DNA of 47,027 bases from an uncultured Lentisphaeraceae bacterium (GCA_949288955.1 CASEMS010000014.1:1-47027); one strand, 5' to 3'; shown: positions 7,694 to 16,020, counted from the first letter of the stretch. Notes: a model not told the origin generated them from the sequence alone. Program-made: numbers and translations.

Positions 7694-8970
7694 CAGATGC
7701 CGACGCGGAGGGTGGATTCGCGGGCGGGGCCGATGGAGAGGATGCCGAGGCGGCCGCCGGAGAGCTGGATGAGGCGCTCGACGTAGGCCTTGGCCTTGAG
7801 GGGGAGCTGGGCCATGTCGGTGATATGGCTGGTCTCCTCCATCCAGCCGGGCATGGTCTCGTAGATGGGCTTGCAGCGGGCGAGCTGGGCGGCGGAGGCG
7901 GGCATGTCCTCGATGCGCCGGCCGTCGAGCTCGTAGGCCACGCAGATCTTGATCTCGGGGAGGGTGTCCATCACGTCGAGCTTGGTGAGGGCCCAGAAGT
8001 CGACGCCGTTGACCATCTGGGCGTAGCGGGCGACGATGGCGTCGAACCAGCCGCAGCGGCGGGGGCGCCCGGTGACGGCGCCGAACTCGTGGCCGCGCTC
8101 GGCCAGGAGGCGGCCGACCTCGCCGAAGTCCTCGGTGGGGAAGGGCCCCTCGCCGACGCGGGTGGTGTAGGCCTTGATGACGCCGACGACGCGGTCGATG
8201 CGCCGCGGGCTGAGGCCGGAGCCGACGCAGGCGCCGCCGGAGGTGGGGTTGGAGGAGGTGACGAAGGGGTAGGTGCCGAAGTCGATGTCCAGCATGGTGC
8301 CCTGCGCGCCCTCCAGGAGGATGGATTTGCCGGCGCGGTCGGCCTCGTGGAGGAGGGGGATGGTGTCGGTGATGTAGGGGGCGAGGCGCGCGGCGGCGTC
8401 GATGTAGGTGCGGGCCATCTCCTCGGCGTCGAGGGGGGCGGCGCCGAGGGCGGCGAGGCGGCGGTTGGTCTCCTCCACCTGCTCGCGCACGAGGTCGGGG
8501 AACTCGGGCAGGAGCATGTCGCCGCAGCGGAGGCCGGAGCGGGAGACCTTGGCGGCGTAGGCCGGGCCGATGCCGCGGCCGGTGGTGCCGATCTTTTTGC
8601 CGGCGGGGCGGGCGGCCTCGTCGGCCTTGTCCAGCGCGCGGTGGTAGAGCATGACCATGTGGGCGCGGGTGGAGATGAAGAGCCGCCCCTTGCACTCGAT
8701 GCCCGTCTTGCGGAGCATCTCAATCTCCTCGATGAGGTCCAGCGGGTTCATCACCACGCCGTTGCCGATGATGCAGGTTTTGCCCTCGTGGAGGATGCCG
8801 GAGGGGACCAGGCGCAGGACGCGCTTCTCGCCCTCGGCGATGACGGTGTGGCCGGCGTTCGAGCCGCCTTGGTAGCGCACGACCAGGTCGGCCTGCGCGG
8901 TCAGCACGTCGATGATTTTGCCTTTGCCCTCGTCGCCCCATTGCGACCCAATCAGCACGGTGTTCGGCAT
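7693..8970 (-). CDS. purA: Adenylosuccinate synthetase
   Basis: The 425-aa GTP-dependent enzyme joins IMP and aspartate to adenylosuccinate, the first committed step to AMP. The N-terminus has the GSQWGDEGKGK loop with catalytic D13, and NAGHTV with H41. Later family motifs are TTGRGIGPAY, EGAQGTMLDIDFGTYPFVTSSNPT and a KLDVMD segment. Length is normal. ATG 8970 (reverse) follows a GAAAGGAACC ribosome site; a longer in-frame upstream extension lacks family similarity. It is the first gene of a reverse purA-uppS operon and is divergent from the BI-1 family gene. Confidence 0.96.
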   Translation of the reverse strand: MPNTVLIGSQWGDEGKGKIIDVLTAQADLVVRYQGGSNAGHTVIAEGEKRVLRLVPSGILHEGKTCIIGNGVVMNPLDLIEEIEMLRKTGIECKGRLFISTRAHMVMLYHRALDKADEAARPAGKKIGTTGRGIGPAYAAKVSRSGLRCGDMLLPEFPDLVREQVEETNRRLAALGAAPLDAEEMARTYIDAAARLAPYITDTIPLLHEADRAGKSILLEGAQGTMLDIDFGTYPFVTSSNPTSGGACVGSGLSPRRIDRVVGVIKAYTTRVGEGPFPTEDFGEVGRLLAERGHEFGAVTGRPRRCGWFDAIVARYAQMVNGVDFWALTKLDVMDTLPEIKICVAYELDGRRIEDMPASAAQLARCKPIYETMPGWMEETSHITDMAQLPLKAKAYVERLIQLSGGRLGILSIGPARESTLRVGI

Positions 8971-9017
8971 AGCGTGGTTCCTTTCGTCCGCGCCCTTCGC
9001 GGGCGCAACGTGGGTGA

Positions 9018-9046
9018 AGGATAACACATTCCCCCGCCCCGCGCAA
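9018..9046 (-). promoter_or_regulatory. purA-uppS promoter
   Basis: On the reverse strand, TTGCGC (9041-9046) and TATCCT (9018-9023, preceded by TGT) are 17 bases apart. It is back-to-back with the forward promoter whose -10 is at 9053-9058. Confidence 0.6.
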
Positions 9047-9049
9047 TTG

Positions 9050-9058
9050 TGCTATAGT
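9050..9058 (+). promoter_or_regulatory. Extended -10 promoter for BI-1 family gene
   Basis: TGCTATAGT with TATAGT at 9053-9058. No consensus -35. The next ATG is at 9088 behind AAGGAG. Confidence 0.55.
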
Positions 9059-9087
9059 AGGGCTTCCACGCAACCAAGGAGTCTGCC

Positions 9088-9807
9088 ATGAACACGATGC
9101 TCGATCCCGATGCCCTGGCCGCCCGCAGCGAATCGCGCGCGGTGAGCCTCAACCGCGTCTACAACTTCGTCTACGGCTGGATGGCCGTGGCTCTCGCCGT
9201 CTCCGGCCTGGTGGCCTGGATGGTCGCCCAATCCGTCGCCTCCGGCCAGTTCGCGCTCACGCCGACGACGCTCATCGTCTGCGCCATCGCCGAGGTCGCG
9301 CTGGTCTTCGTGATGAGCGCGGCGGTGATGAAGCTCTCGGCCGCCGCGGCCGCGCTCCTCTTCATGGTCTACTCGGCCCTCAACGGCGTCACCCTCTCCG
9401 TCCTCCTGCTGGTCTACGACCTGGGCACCATCCAGACCGCCTTCTTTGTTACAGCCGGCACCTTCGCGGCGATGGCCGTGGTCGGCACCACCGTCAAGCG
9501 CGATCTCTCCGCCATCGCCCGCTACGGCCTGATGATCCTCATCGGCATCATCATCGCCTCCCTCGTGAATATGTTCATGAAGAGCGAGGGGCTCAACGCG
9601 CTCATCTCCTACGTCGCCGTCCTCGTCTTCGTCGGCCTCACCGCCTACGACGCGCAGAAGGTCCGCCACCTGGCCGAGGCCGAAGGCACGGGGCTCGACC
9701 GCGCCACCACCAACAAGCTCGGCCTCCTCTGCGCCCTCTCCCTCTACCTCGACTTCATCAACCTCTTCATCTACCTCGTGCAAATCCTCGGGAGGAACCG
9801 CGAATGA
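9088..9807 (+). CDS. Bax inhibitor-1 / YccA-YetJ family membrane protein
   Basis: A 239-aa protein with about seven hydrophobic helices and the family pattern: an N-terminal RVYNFVYGWMAVALAVSG, central helices containing SALNGVTLS, and a C-terminal TAYDAQKVR followed by LSLYLDFINLFIYLVQILG with acidic residues typical of the pH-sensitive Ca2+ leak pathway of YetJ. In E. coli, YccA modulates FtsH; YetJ leaks Ca2+. Which applies here is not visible. A strong AAGGAG precedes the ATG. The end overlaps the next gene by four bases (ATGA), suggesting coupled translation with a secreted protein of unknown role. Confidence 0.93.
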   Translation: MNTMLDPDALAARSESRAVSLNRVYNFVYGWMAVALAVSGLVAWMVAQSVASGQFALTPTTLIVCAIAEVALVFVMSAAVMKLSAAAAALLFMVYSALNGVTLSVLLLVYDLGTIQTAFFVTAGTFAAMAVVGTTVKRDLSAIARYGLMILIGIIIASLVNMFMKSEGLNALISYVAVLVFVGLTAYDAQKVRHLAEAEGTGLDRATTNKLGLLCALSLYLDFINLFIYLVQILGRNRE

Positions 9808-10532
9808 GCCGCGCCGCCCTCCTGCTTGCCGCCCTCTGCGCCGCCGCCCTGGCCCACGCGCAGCTGCGCGTCGGCGTCCAGCTCTTCGACATGTACAAGG
9901 TCGAGCAGGCCTCCGTCATGCCCCCCGAGGAATGGCGCGAGCTCCAGCAGGAGCTCCGCGAGGAGCAGTCCGTCTTCCGCCGCGCCTACGCCGCCGTCAA
10001 GCGCGACTGGGACAAGCAGTACGCCGAGGCCCGCAAGGCCGGCGACAAGGACTTCCCCAAGTTCCCCACCAAGGCCTTCATCTGGCCCCGCTCCGCCAAG
10101 ACCCGCAACTTCTCCACCCAGAAGGCCGCCGACGACTGGCTCGCCAAGCAGAAGGCCCGCATCAACGCCGACATGTCCTCCAAGGCCGCCGCCCAGGCCG
10201 CGTTGGGCCAAGCCTACAAGGGCGGCAAGGCCACCGAGGGCTACAAGAGCCGCGACGACCGCAAGGCCCGCCGCCAGGCCGAGAAGGACGAGCTCCAGGC
10301 TGCGCTCCGCGAGAAACTCGGCGAGCAGGTGGAGCTCCAGATGGCCTCCATGCTCAAGTACAACCGCCCCGTCCCCCGCCACTTCATCGTCGACCCCCTC
10401 TCCGGCACCAACACCGCCGGCGGCGTCTCCGAGGTCGGCAAACAGATCGCCAAACAGGAAGCCGCCCTCAAGGCCTACCGCGAGCGCAAAGCCAAGGCCG
10501 AGGCCGAAGGCGACGACGCAACCACCCCCTGA
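9804..10532 (+). CDS. Secreted charged, coiled-coil-like protein of unknown function
   Basis: I do not recognise this 242-aa protein. Residues 1-20 form a clear signal peptide (hydrophobic LLLAALCAAALA, then AHAQ), so it is exported. The mature part is unusually rich in Lys, Arg, Glu, Ala and Gln, with long predicted helices: a segment around residues 40-70 (EEWRELQQELREEQ), a KAADDWLAKQKARI segment, and a second K/R/E-rich helix near 140-180. The last 25 residues are again charged. No cysteines or obvious enzymatic motif are seen in the mature part. It starts within the stop of the BI-1 gene and ends eight bases before hisD, so the three probably share a transcript. It could be a periplasmic structural or chaperone-like protein; that is a guess. 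Confidence 0.75.
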   Translation: MSRAALLLAALCAAALAHAQLRVGVQLFDMYKVEQASVMPPEEWRELQQELREEQSVFRRAYAAVKRDWDKQYAEARKAGDKDFPKFPTKAFIWPRSAKTRNFSTQKAADDWLAKQKARINADMSSKAAAQAALGQAYKGGKATEGYKSRDDRKARRQAEKDELQAALREKLGEQVELQMASMLKYNRPVPRHFIVDPLSGTNTAGGVSEVGKQIAKQEAALKAYRERKAKAEAEGDDATTP

Positions 10533-10539
10533 CGACACC

Positions 10540-11844
10540 ATGAGCGCCCCCAACATCCCCATCCTCCCCTGGTCCCCCGCCGCCCCCACCCCCGAGGTCG
10601 AGGCCTTCCTCCTGCGCCCCGCCTTCGACGAGCGCGCCGAGGCCGCCGCCGCCAAGACCCTCGCCGACATCCGCGCCCGCGGCCTCGACGCCGTCCTCGA
10701 CGCCTGCCGCGCCTTCGACGGCGCCGACCTCACCCCCGAGACCATCCGCGTCACCGAGGCCGAGCTCGGCGCCGCCGACGCCGCCTGCGGCGCCGACGTC
10801 AAGGCCGCCATCGCCCAAGCCGCCGCCCGCGTCGAGGCCTTCGCCAAGGCCGGGCTCCGCCCCGACTGGTCCATCCCCACCCCCCACGGCGGCCGCCTCG
10901 GCGAACGCTTCCACCCCATGGATCGCGTGGGCGTCTACATCCCCGGCGGCACCGCCCCCCTCGCCTCCACCTCCCTCATGACCGTCGTCCTCGCCAAGGC
11001 CGCGGGCGTGCCTGAGATCGTCGCCTGCACCCCCGCCCGCGGCGGCACCGCCGTCTCCGCGCCCCTCCTCCACGCCCTGCGCGTGGCCGGCGCCACCGAG
11101 ATCTACCGCGTCGGCGGCATCCAATCCATCGGCATGATGGCCTACGGCGCCGGCATTCGCCCCGTCCAGCTCATCGCCGGCCCCGGCAACGCCTACGTCA
11201 CCGCCGCCAAGCGCCAGGTCTACGGCGCCGTCGCCATCGACCAGGTGGCCGGTCCCTCCGAGATCTGCGTCCTCGCCGACCGCGCCGGCAACCCCAAATG
11301 GATCGCCGCCGACCTCCTCTCCCAGGCCGAGCACGGCAGCGGCCTCGAAAAGAGCCTCCTTGTTACCGACAGCCAGGCCTTCGCCGAGGAGGTCCGTGCC
11401 CAGGTCCTTGCCCAGCTCGCCACCCGCGGCCGCCGCGCCATCATCGAGCGGATGCTCGCCAACGGCGGGATGCTCCTGGCCGTCGTCCCCGACCTCGACG
11501 CAGGCGTCGCCCTCTGCAACCGCTTCGCCGCCGAGCACCTCGAACTTCAGGTCGCCGACGCCGAGGCCACCCTCCCCAAGATCACCTGCGCCGGCGCCGT
11601 CTTCGTCGGCTACTGGACGCCCGAGAGCGCGGGCGACTTCGTCGCCGGCCCCAGCCACGTCCTCCCCACCGGCGGCGCGGCCCGGATGTTCAGCGGCCTC
11701 ACCGCCGAGACCTTCCGCCGCCGCAGCTCCTACGTCGAGTTCACCCAGGCCGACCTTGCCGAGACCCGCCGGACCATCGAGACCTTCGGCCGCCTCGAAG
11801 GCCTCGACGGCCACGCCTACGCCGCCACCGCCCGCTTCGAGTGA
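10540..11844 (+). CDS. hisD: Histidinol dehydrogenase
   Basis: The 434-aa zinc enzyme oxidises L-histidinol to L-histidine in two NAD-dependent steps. Visible motifs: DRVGVYIPGG, the VGGIQSIGMMAYG segment, AGPGNAYVTAAKRQVYG, DQVAGPSEICVLAD, the QAEHGSG zinc/catalytic region, and FVAGPSHVLPTGGAARMFSGL. Length is normal. There is no strong ribosome site; the preceding gene ends eight bases upstream, so translation is probably coupled. Other his genes are not present, so the pathway is scattered, as in many non-enteric bacteria. Confidence 0.96.
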   Translation: MSAPNIPILPWSPAAPTPEVEAFLLRPAFDERAEAAAAKTLADIRARGLDAVLDACRAFDGADLTPETIRVTEAELGAADAACGADVKAAIAQAAARVEAFAKAGLRPDWSIPTPHGGRLGERFHPMDRVGVYIPGGTAPLASTSLMTVVLAKAAGVPEIVACTPARGGTAVSAPLLHALRVAGATEIYRVGGIQSIGMMAYGAGIRPVQLIAGPGNAYVTAAKRQVYGAVAIDQVAGPSEICVLADRAGNPKWIAADLLSQAEHGSGLEKSLLVTDSQAFAEEVRAQVLAQLATRGRRAIIERMLANGGMLLAVVPDLDAGVALCNRFAAEHLELQVADAEATLPKITCAGAVFVGYWTPESAGDFVAGPSHVLPTGGAARMFSGLTAETFRRRSSYVEFTQADLAETRRTIETFGRLEGLDGHAYAATARFE

Positions 11845-11848
11845 CCCC

Positions 11849-12859
11849 ATGCTGACCCAAGCCAAACTCGATCAGGCGACCTTGGAGCTGCGCGCTCTCC
11901 GCCGTCCGCCCCGGCGCGCCACGCTCTTCGACCTGATCCCCGGCGGCCTCGCCGCGCTCCAAGGGCCGCTCCCCTTCCTGCTCGACAGCCGCGAGGCCCA
12001 CGGCCTTGGCGACCTTGTTCTCTCCGCGCTTCTGCGCGCCGCCCGGGGGGACGCCGAGCCGCCGCCGCGCGCCGTCGCCTCCGTCATCCGCGAGGGAAGC
12101 GGTCTGGTGCGCGTGGAGACGCGCCTCTCGCGCGTCTGGGTGGCCTTCGACCACGTGCCCGAGGGCGCCGACCCCGCCCCCGACCCCGCCAAGCGCCACA
12201 ACACGGCCATCCTGCTGGGCGCCGACCCCGACGGGTCGCCCCCCGCGCCCTTCCTGCCGCTCCCCTATCCCCTCTTCCTCGACCAGCTGCGCCGCTTCCT
12301 CCCCGGTTATCTCCGCGCCGCCGACCCGCACTGGCTGCAACTCCTTGCCGACTGGATGACCGCGCTTGACCGCGCCACCGGAGCCTCCCCCATGAAAGAC
12401 CTCACCGACGCCCTCCGCTTCTACGACCGCAACCGCGAGAAGATCGAGTCCCTCCTTGCCTTCCGCCGCGAGCTTGCCGAGGAGTCCGACGCCTTCGCCA
12501 AGCGTCTGGAGGCCAAGCTCCGCGCCGCCGGCCTGGGCGATGGGCTGGTCGCCGAGCCGGGCGGGCGCCTCTCCCTCGCCCGCGTCGTCCGCCTCGAAGG
12601 CCACCCCTACGAGGCGCTCTGGACCGCCGAGGTCCGGTTGGAGGAGTTGGCCCTCCGCACCACCGTCACCCTTCGGCGCGATTTGGCCACCCGTCGCCGC
12701 CCGCCCGCCGACGAGGCGCGCCGCCTGGTCGAGGCCTCGCCCCTCGCGGCCTTGGCCGGTGAGCGCCGCATCAACCCCGAGAACCCGGAGGCGCTGGCCT
12801 ACCAGACGCTCCGCCCCCTGCTCCAATCCGCCCACGAGACCTTCGCGCGGCTTGCCTGA
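11849..12859 (+). CDS. Hypothetical protein, weakly PDDEXK_4-like
   Basis: A 336-aa cytoplasmic protein that begins five bases after hisD ends and finishes at a terminator, so it is probably the last gene of the 9088-12859 transcript. LPFLLDSREAHGLGDLVLSALL (residues about 32-53) resembles the opening of PF14281 (PDDEXK_4) proteins. The region about 128-165 (LPYPLFLDQLRRFLPGYL, then WLQLLADWMTALDR) resembles their helical second half. A clear catalytic E-x-K strand is not visible where it should lie (VRVETRLSRVWVAF near 92-105), so it may be a catalytically dead relative or not a relative at all. This similarity is by eye. Confidence 0.6.
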   Translation: MLTQAKLDQATLELRALRRPPRRATLFDLIPGGLAALQGPLPFLLDSREAHGLGDLVLSALLRAARGDAEPPPRAVASVIREGSGLVRVETRLSRVWVAFDHVPEGADPAPDPAKRHNTAILLGADPDGSPPAPFLPLPYPLFLDQLRRFLPGYLRAADPHWLQLLADWMTALDRATGASPMKDLTDALRFYDRNREKIESLLAFRRELAEESDAFAKRLEAKLRAAGLGDGLVAEPGGRLSLARVVRLEGHPYEALWTAEVRLEELALRTTVTLRRDLATRRRPPADEARRLVEASPLAALAGERRINPENPEALAYQTLRPLLQSAHETFARLA

Positions 12860-12860
12860 T

Positions 12861-12910
12861 GGGCACGAAAAAAGGCCCCCGCCAAGCGGCGGGGGCCTTT
12901 TTTCGTGCCC
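12861..12910. terminator. Bidirectional terminator, 23-bp perfect stem
   Basis: 12861-12883 pairs perfectly with 12888-12910 around the loop AAGC. Inside out: GC-rich stem, A6/T6 block paired with each other, then GGGCACG / CGTGCCC. It serves the forward unknown gene and the reverse trpS gene. Confidence 0.92.
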
Positions 12911-12913
12911 GTG

Positions 12914-13876
12914 TCAGTCGAGGCCGACGGCGCGTCGGGCGGCGGCGAGCGTCTGGCGGGCGGTGGCGCGGGCGCGCTGGGCGCCGTCGCGGAGGATGGC
13001 CTCGACCTCCTCGGGGTGGGCGGCGAGGTGGGCGCGGCGTTCGCGGAAGGGGCCCATCTTGCGCTGGTAAATCTCGAAGAGGGCCTTTTTGGCGTGGCCG
13101 TAGCCGTAGCCGCCGCGGAGGTAGTTCTGGCGCATGGCCTCGGTCTCGGCCTCGTCGGCGAAGAGGCGGTAGAGAGCGAAGACGCGGCAGGCGTCGGGGT
13201 TCTTGGGGGCCTCAAGGGGGGTGGAGTCGGTGGCGATGCGCATGATCTTGGCCTTGACGTCCTTGGGGTCGTCGAAGAGGCCGATGGTGTTGCCGTAGCT
13301 CTTGGACATCTTCTGGCCGTCGAGGCCGGGGATGACGGCGACGCGCTCGGCGATGCGCGGCTCGGGGAGCTTGAAGACCTCGCCGAAGGTCTGGTTGAAC
13401 TTGGCGGCGATGTCGCGCGTAACCTCGACGTGCTGTTTCTGGTCGCGCCCCACGGGCACCACGTCGCTCTGGTAGAGGAGGATGTCGGCGGCCATGAGCA
13501 CGGGGTAGGCGAAGAGGCCGTGGCTGGCGGGGAGGCCGCGCGCGAGTTTGTCCTTGTAGGAATGGCAGCGTTCCAGGAGGCCCATCGGGGTGACGGTGGA
13601 GAGGAGCCAGGCCAGCTCGTGGACCTCCGGCACGTCGGCCTGCCGGAAGAGACAGGCCTTGGCGGGGTCGAGCCCGCAGGCCAGGAAGTCGAGCGCCACG
13701 TCCCACGTGGCCTGGCGCAGGGCCGCCGCGTCGTGGACGGTGGTGAGCGCGTGGTATTGCGCCACGAAGACGAAGGTCTCCCCTTGATCCTGGGTGTCGA
13801 TGATCGGCTTCATGGCGCCGAAGTAGTTGCCCCAATGCAGGTGGCCGGAGGGCTGCACGCCCGTCAAAATCCGCAT
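12914..13876 (-). CDS. trpS: Tryptophanyl-tRNA synthetase
   Basis: The 320-aa class I aminoacyl-tRNA synthetase charges tRNA-Trp. The N-terminal GVQPSGHLHWGNYFGA contains the HIGH-equivalent. MAADILLYQSDVVPVGRDQKQHVE is the tryptophan-binding and dimer region. GQKMSKSYGN is the KMSKS loop, and the C-terminus carries the anticodon-binding helices. Length is normal for bacterial TrpRS. AAGGAG lies upstream of the ATG, and a near-consensus TGCTATAAT promoter lies 21 bases further. The promoter sits just after the end of the sulfatase gene, so trpS is separately transcribed. Confidence 0.97.
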   Translation of the reverse strand: MRILTGVQPSGHLHWGNYFGAMKPIIDTQDQGETFVFVAQYHALTTVHDAAALRQATWDVALDFLACGLDPAKACLFRQADVPEVHELAWLLSTVTPMGLLERCHSYKDKLARGLPASHGLFAYPVLMAADILLYQSDVVPVGRDQKQHVEVTRDIAAKFNQTFGEVFKLPEPRIAERVAVIPGLDGQKMSKSYGNTIGLFDDPKDVKAKIMRIATDSTPLEAPKNPDACRVFALYRLFADEAETEAMRQNYLRGGYGYGHAKKALFEIYQRKMGPFRERRAHLAAHPEEVEAILRDGAQRARATARQTLAAARRAVGLD

Positions 13877-13897
13877 GTCTGAACTCCTTTGCGCGGC

Positions 13898-13906
13898 ATT
13901 ATAGCA
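13898..13906 (-). promoter_or_regulatory. trpS promoter, extended -10
   Basis: Reverse strand TGCTATAAT, with TATAAT at 13898-13903. No -35 consensus is visible at 16-18 bases. Confidence 0.65.
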
Positions 13907-13916
13907 CAGCGCGCGC

Positions 13917-15464
13917 TCATGGGGCGCGGGTGCGGCCGTCGGCGATGGCCTTGAGGAGCGTGGCGTACATGGCCTTGGCGCGCTCGGGGTGGCGTTTGAC
14001 GAGGTTGGTCGTCTCGCCGGGGTCGGCCTCCAGGTCGTAGAGCTGGCCGTTGAGGGGGTTGTTCTTGGGGCCCGGGGCGTTGCCGGCGGGGCGGGGGACG
14101 ATGTACTTCCACTTGCCCTCGCGGAGGTTGAGCTGGTAGTCCTGGCAGATGATGTTGGCGCGCGCCGAGGGCGCGGCGGGGTCGAGGAAGGTGGCGCTCT
14201 GGTCGAAGGAGTCGGGGAGCGCGGCCTGGGGGAGGGGCACGCCGCGGAGCGCGGCGAAGGTGGCGCCGAGGTCGACGAGGGAGAGGAGCGCGGGGTTGTC
14301 ACGCCCGCCGGGGATGGCGCCGGGCCAGCAGACGATGAAGGGGAGGCGGTGGCCGCCCTCGTAGGGGGTGTACTTGTGGCCGCGCCAGTTGCCCGCGGGC
14401 TTGTGGTCGCCCAACAGCTCCTGGGCGCGGTCCTTGTAGCCGTCGTTGACCATGGGGCCGTTGTCGGAGGTGATGACCACGAGGGTCTCCTCCTCCAAGC
14501 CGAGCGCGCGGAGCTTCCCGATGACGCGGCGCACCGAGTCGTCGAACTGGTACGTGGCGTCGCCGCGCGGGCCGAAGGGGGTCTTGCCCACGAAGCGCGG
14601 GTGGGGGACGCGCGGCACGTGGATGTCGTTGGTGCCGAGGTAGAGGAAGAAAGGCTTGTCCTTGTTCCTCTCGATGAAGGCGCAGGCCTTCTCCACGAAG
14701 ACGTCGGCCATCTCCTCGTCCACCCAGCGGGCCTTCTGGCCGCCCTTCATGTAGCCGATGCGGCCGATGCCGTTCACCACCGCCTGATTGTGCCCGAAGT
14801 CCCAATCCATCTTGAGCGAGGCGCGGTCGCGCTTGCCGTCGGGCTCGCCGGGGTAGTTGTGCTGGTAGTTGACCTCGATGGGGTCGTTGGGGTCGAGGCC
14901 GACGACGAGGCCGTCCTCGACGTAGACGCACGGCGTGCGGTCGGCCGTCGCGGCCATCAGGAAGGTGTAGTCGAAGCCGATGTCGTTGGCCGAGGGGCTG
15001 ATGGGCTTGTTCCAATCCGTCTTGCCCGGGCCCGGGCCCATGCCCAGGTGCCACTTGCCCACCGCGCCGGTCACCATGCCCGACTGCCTCATCAGCTTGG
15101 GGAGGGTGGGGATGTCGGTGTCGATGAGCAGGGCGGAGTCGCCGGGGGCGATCCCCGTGCCCGGCTTGCGCCAGGCATACTGGCCCGTGAAGATCGCGTA
15201 GCGCGTGGGCGTGCAGGTCGAGGCCGGCGAATGGGCGTCCGTGAAGCGCACGCCACCCTTCACGTAGTCATCCAGGAAGGGCGTCAGGCCCGGCGTGGGG
15301 CCATAGCAGCTGACGTCCCCCCAGCCCAGGTCGTCGGCCAGGATGAAGACGATGTTGCGCGGGCGCTTGGGCGCGGAGCCCTCGGCGGCGAAGGCGGCGC
15401 ACCCCGGCGCGGCCAACGCGGCGGCGCCCAGACCCAAGGCTTTGAGGAAGGAACGGCGGTTCAT
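13917..15464 (-). CDS. Exported sulfatase (arylsulfatase family)
   Basis: The 515-aa enzyme should hydrolyse sulfate esters, plausibly on host or algal glycans. Residues 1-26 form a Tat-type signal (NRRSFLK, hydrophobic stretch, APGCAA); Cys22 could also be a lipobox cysteine. DD44-45 and the later TSDNGPMVN bind calcium. C84-T-P-T-R88 is the Cys-type formylglycine motif, followed by IFTGQYAWR. GKWHLG is the substrate-site motif. Activation needs a formylglycine-generating enzyme, not seen here. Cys-type, Tat signal and the nearby tatBC genes are consistent. ATG 15464 is chosen over 15470, which abuts the GAAAGGA ribosome site. The S1 subfamily and substrate cannot be assigned by eye. Confidence 0.93.
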   Translation of the reverse strand: MNRRSFLKALGLGAAALAAPGCAAFAAEGSAPKRPRNIVFILADDLGWGDVSCYGPTPGLTPFLDDYVKGGVRFTDAHSPASTCTPTRYAIFTGQYAWRKPGTGIAPGDSALLIDTDIPTLPKLMRQSGMVTGAVGKWHLGMGPGPGKTDWNKPISPSANDIGFDYTFLMAATADRTPCVYVEDGLVVGLDPNDPIEVNYQHNYPGEPDGKRDRASLKMDWDFGHNQAVVNGIGRIGYMKGGQKARWVDEEMADVFVEKACAFIERNKDKPFFLYLGTNDIHVPRVPHPRFVGKTPFGPRGDATYQFDDSVRRVIGKLRALGLEEETLVVITSDNGPMVNDGYKDRAQELLGDHKPAGNWRGHKYTPYEGGHRLPFIVCWPGAIPGGRDNPALLSLVDLGATFAALRGVPLPQAALPDSFDQSATFLDPAAPSARANIICQDYQLNLREGKWKYIVPRPAGNAPGPKNNPLNGQLYDLEADPGETTNLVKRHPERAKAMYATLLKAIADGRTRAP

Positions 15465-15496
15465 GGTCATCCTTTCGTGGAACGGTTCGCCCCCCC

Positions 15497-15505
15497 ATGA
15501 TAGCA
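15497..15505 (-). promoter_or_regulatory. Sulfatase promoter, extended -10
   Basis: Reverse strand TGCTATCAT (TATCAT at 15497-15502), 33 bases before the ATG. Confidence 0.5.
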
Positions 15506-15544
15506 CAACCGCCCCTCCCGTCCCCCCCGCCCCGCGCTTTTCGC

Positions 15545-15573
15545 TTGAGGGGTGCGTACAATCGTGGCATAAT
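15545..15573 (+). promoter_or_regulatory. tRNA promoter
   Basis: TTGAGG (15545-15550) and CATAAT (15568-15573), 17 bases apart, with TGG before the -10. Transcription would start about ten bases before the tRNA. Confidence 0.6.
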
Positions 15574-15589
15574 GTGAGGCCAAAGACAC

Positions 15590-15666
15590 GGATCCGTAGC
15601 TCAGTCGGTCAGAGCAGGGGACTCATAATCCCTTGGTCGGTGGTTCAAGTCCACCCGGATCCACCA
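15590..15666 (+). tRNA. tRNA with CAU anticodon, probably tRNA-Ile2
   Basis: A complete 77-nt cloverleaf with encoded CCA: acceptor GGATCCG / CGGATCC, D-arm GCTC...GAGC, anticodon loop CTCATAA, T-arm GGTGG-TTCAAGT-CCACC. The anticodon is CAU. The stretch from the D-arm to the T-arm (GCAGGGGACTCATAATCCCT, then TTGGTCG) closely resembles E. coli tRNA-Ile2, whose C34 is changed to lysidine by TilS, more than elongator tRNA-Met. Ile2 is therefore the better guess. It is transcribed ahead of rpmI but from its own promoter. Confidence 0.93.
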
Positions 15667-15719
15667 GTTCGGAAGCATGGAAGCCCACCGGGGGACGATT
15701 CGCTTTGTTTCCGCATCGG

Positions 15720-15749
15720 TTGCGCGTGGGGTGGGGGATGTGCTATTGT
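15720..15749 (+). promoter_or_regulatory. rpmI-rplT promoter
   Basis: TTGCGC (15720-15725), 18 bases, then TATTGT (15744-15749) preceded by TGC. A leader of about 70 bases follows with GGCC-GAT-GGCC and CCGCC-AA-GGCGG hairpins, a possible site for ribosomal-protein autoregulation (inference). Confidence 0.55.
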
Positions 15750-15825
15750 ATGTGCCCTTATCCGCTGAGGACGGCTTTCGGCCGATGGCCGCCAAGGCGG
15801 GGCAACCCCAAAAAGGAACACGATC

Positions 15826-16020
15826 ATGCCTAAGATGAAGACCAAAAAGGCAGCGACCAAGAAGTTCAAACTGTCGGCCACGGGAAAGGCCATGCGCACG
15901 CAGGCCGGGAAGCGCCATCTGAATGGCTACAAGACCCGGGCCCGTAAGCGCAACCTCCGTGGCGCCACCGCCGTCTACGAGGGCAACCAGAAGATGGTCG
16001 CCCGCATGCTTCAGGCCTAA
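15826..16020 (+). CDS. rpmI: 50S ribosomal protein L35
   Basis: A 64-aa, strongly basic protein with the standard L35 start (MPKMKTKKAATKKFK), a central HLNGYKTRARKRNLRG and the usual length. It is a component of the large ribosomal subunit. It is followed after 18 bases by rplT. The usual upstream partner infC is not present; a tRNA gene takes its place. A leader hairpin region precedes it. Confidence 0.97.
   Translation: MPKMKTKKAATKKFKLSATGKAMRTQAGKRHLNGYKTRARKRNLRGATAVYEGNQKMVARMLQA

Noticed and set aside
15590..15666. Initiator tRNA-Met
   Set aside because: The acceptor starts with a G-C pair and the anticodon stem lacks the three consecutive G-C pairs of initiators; the core matches Ile2.
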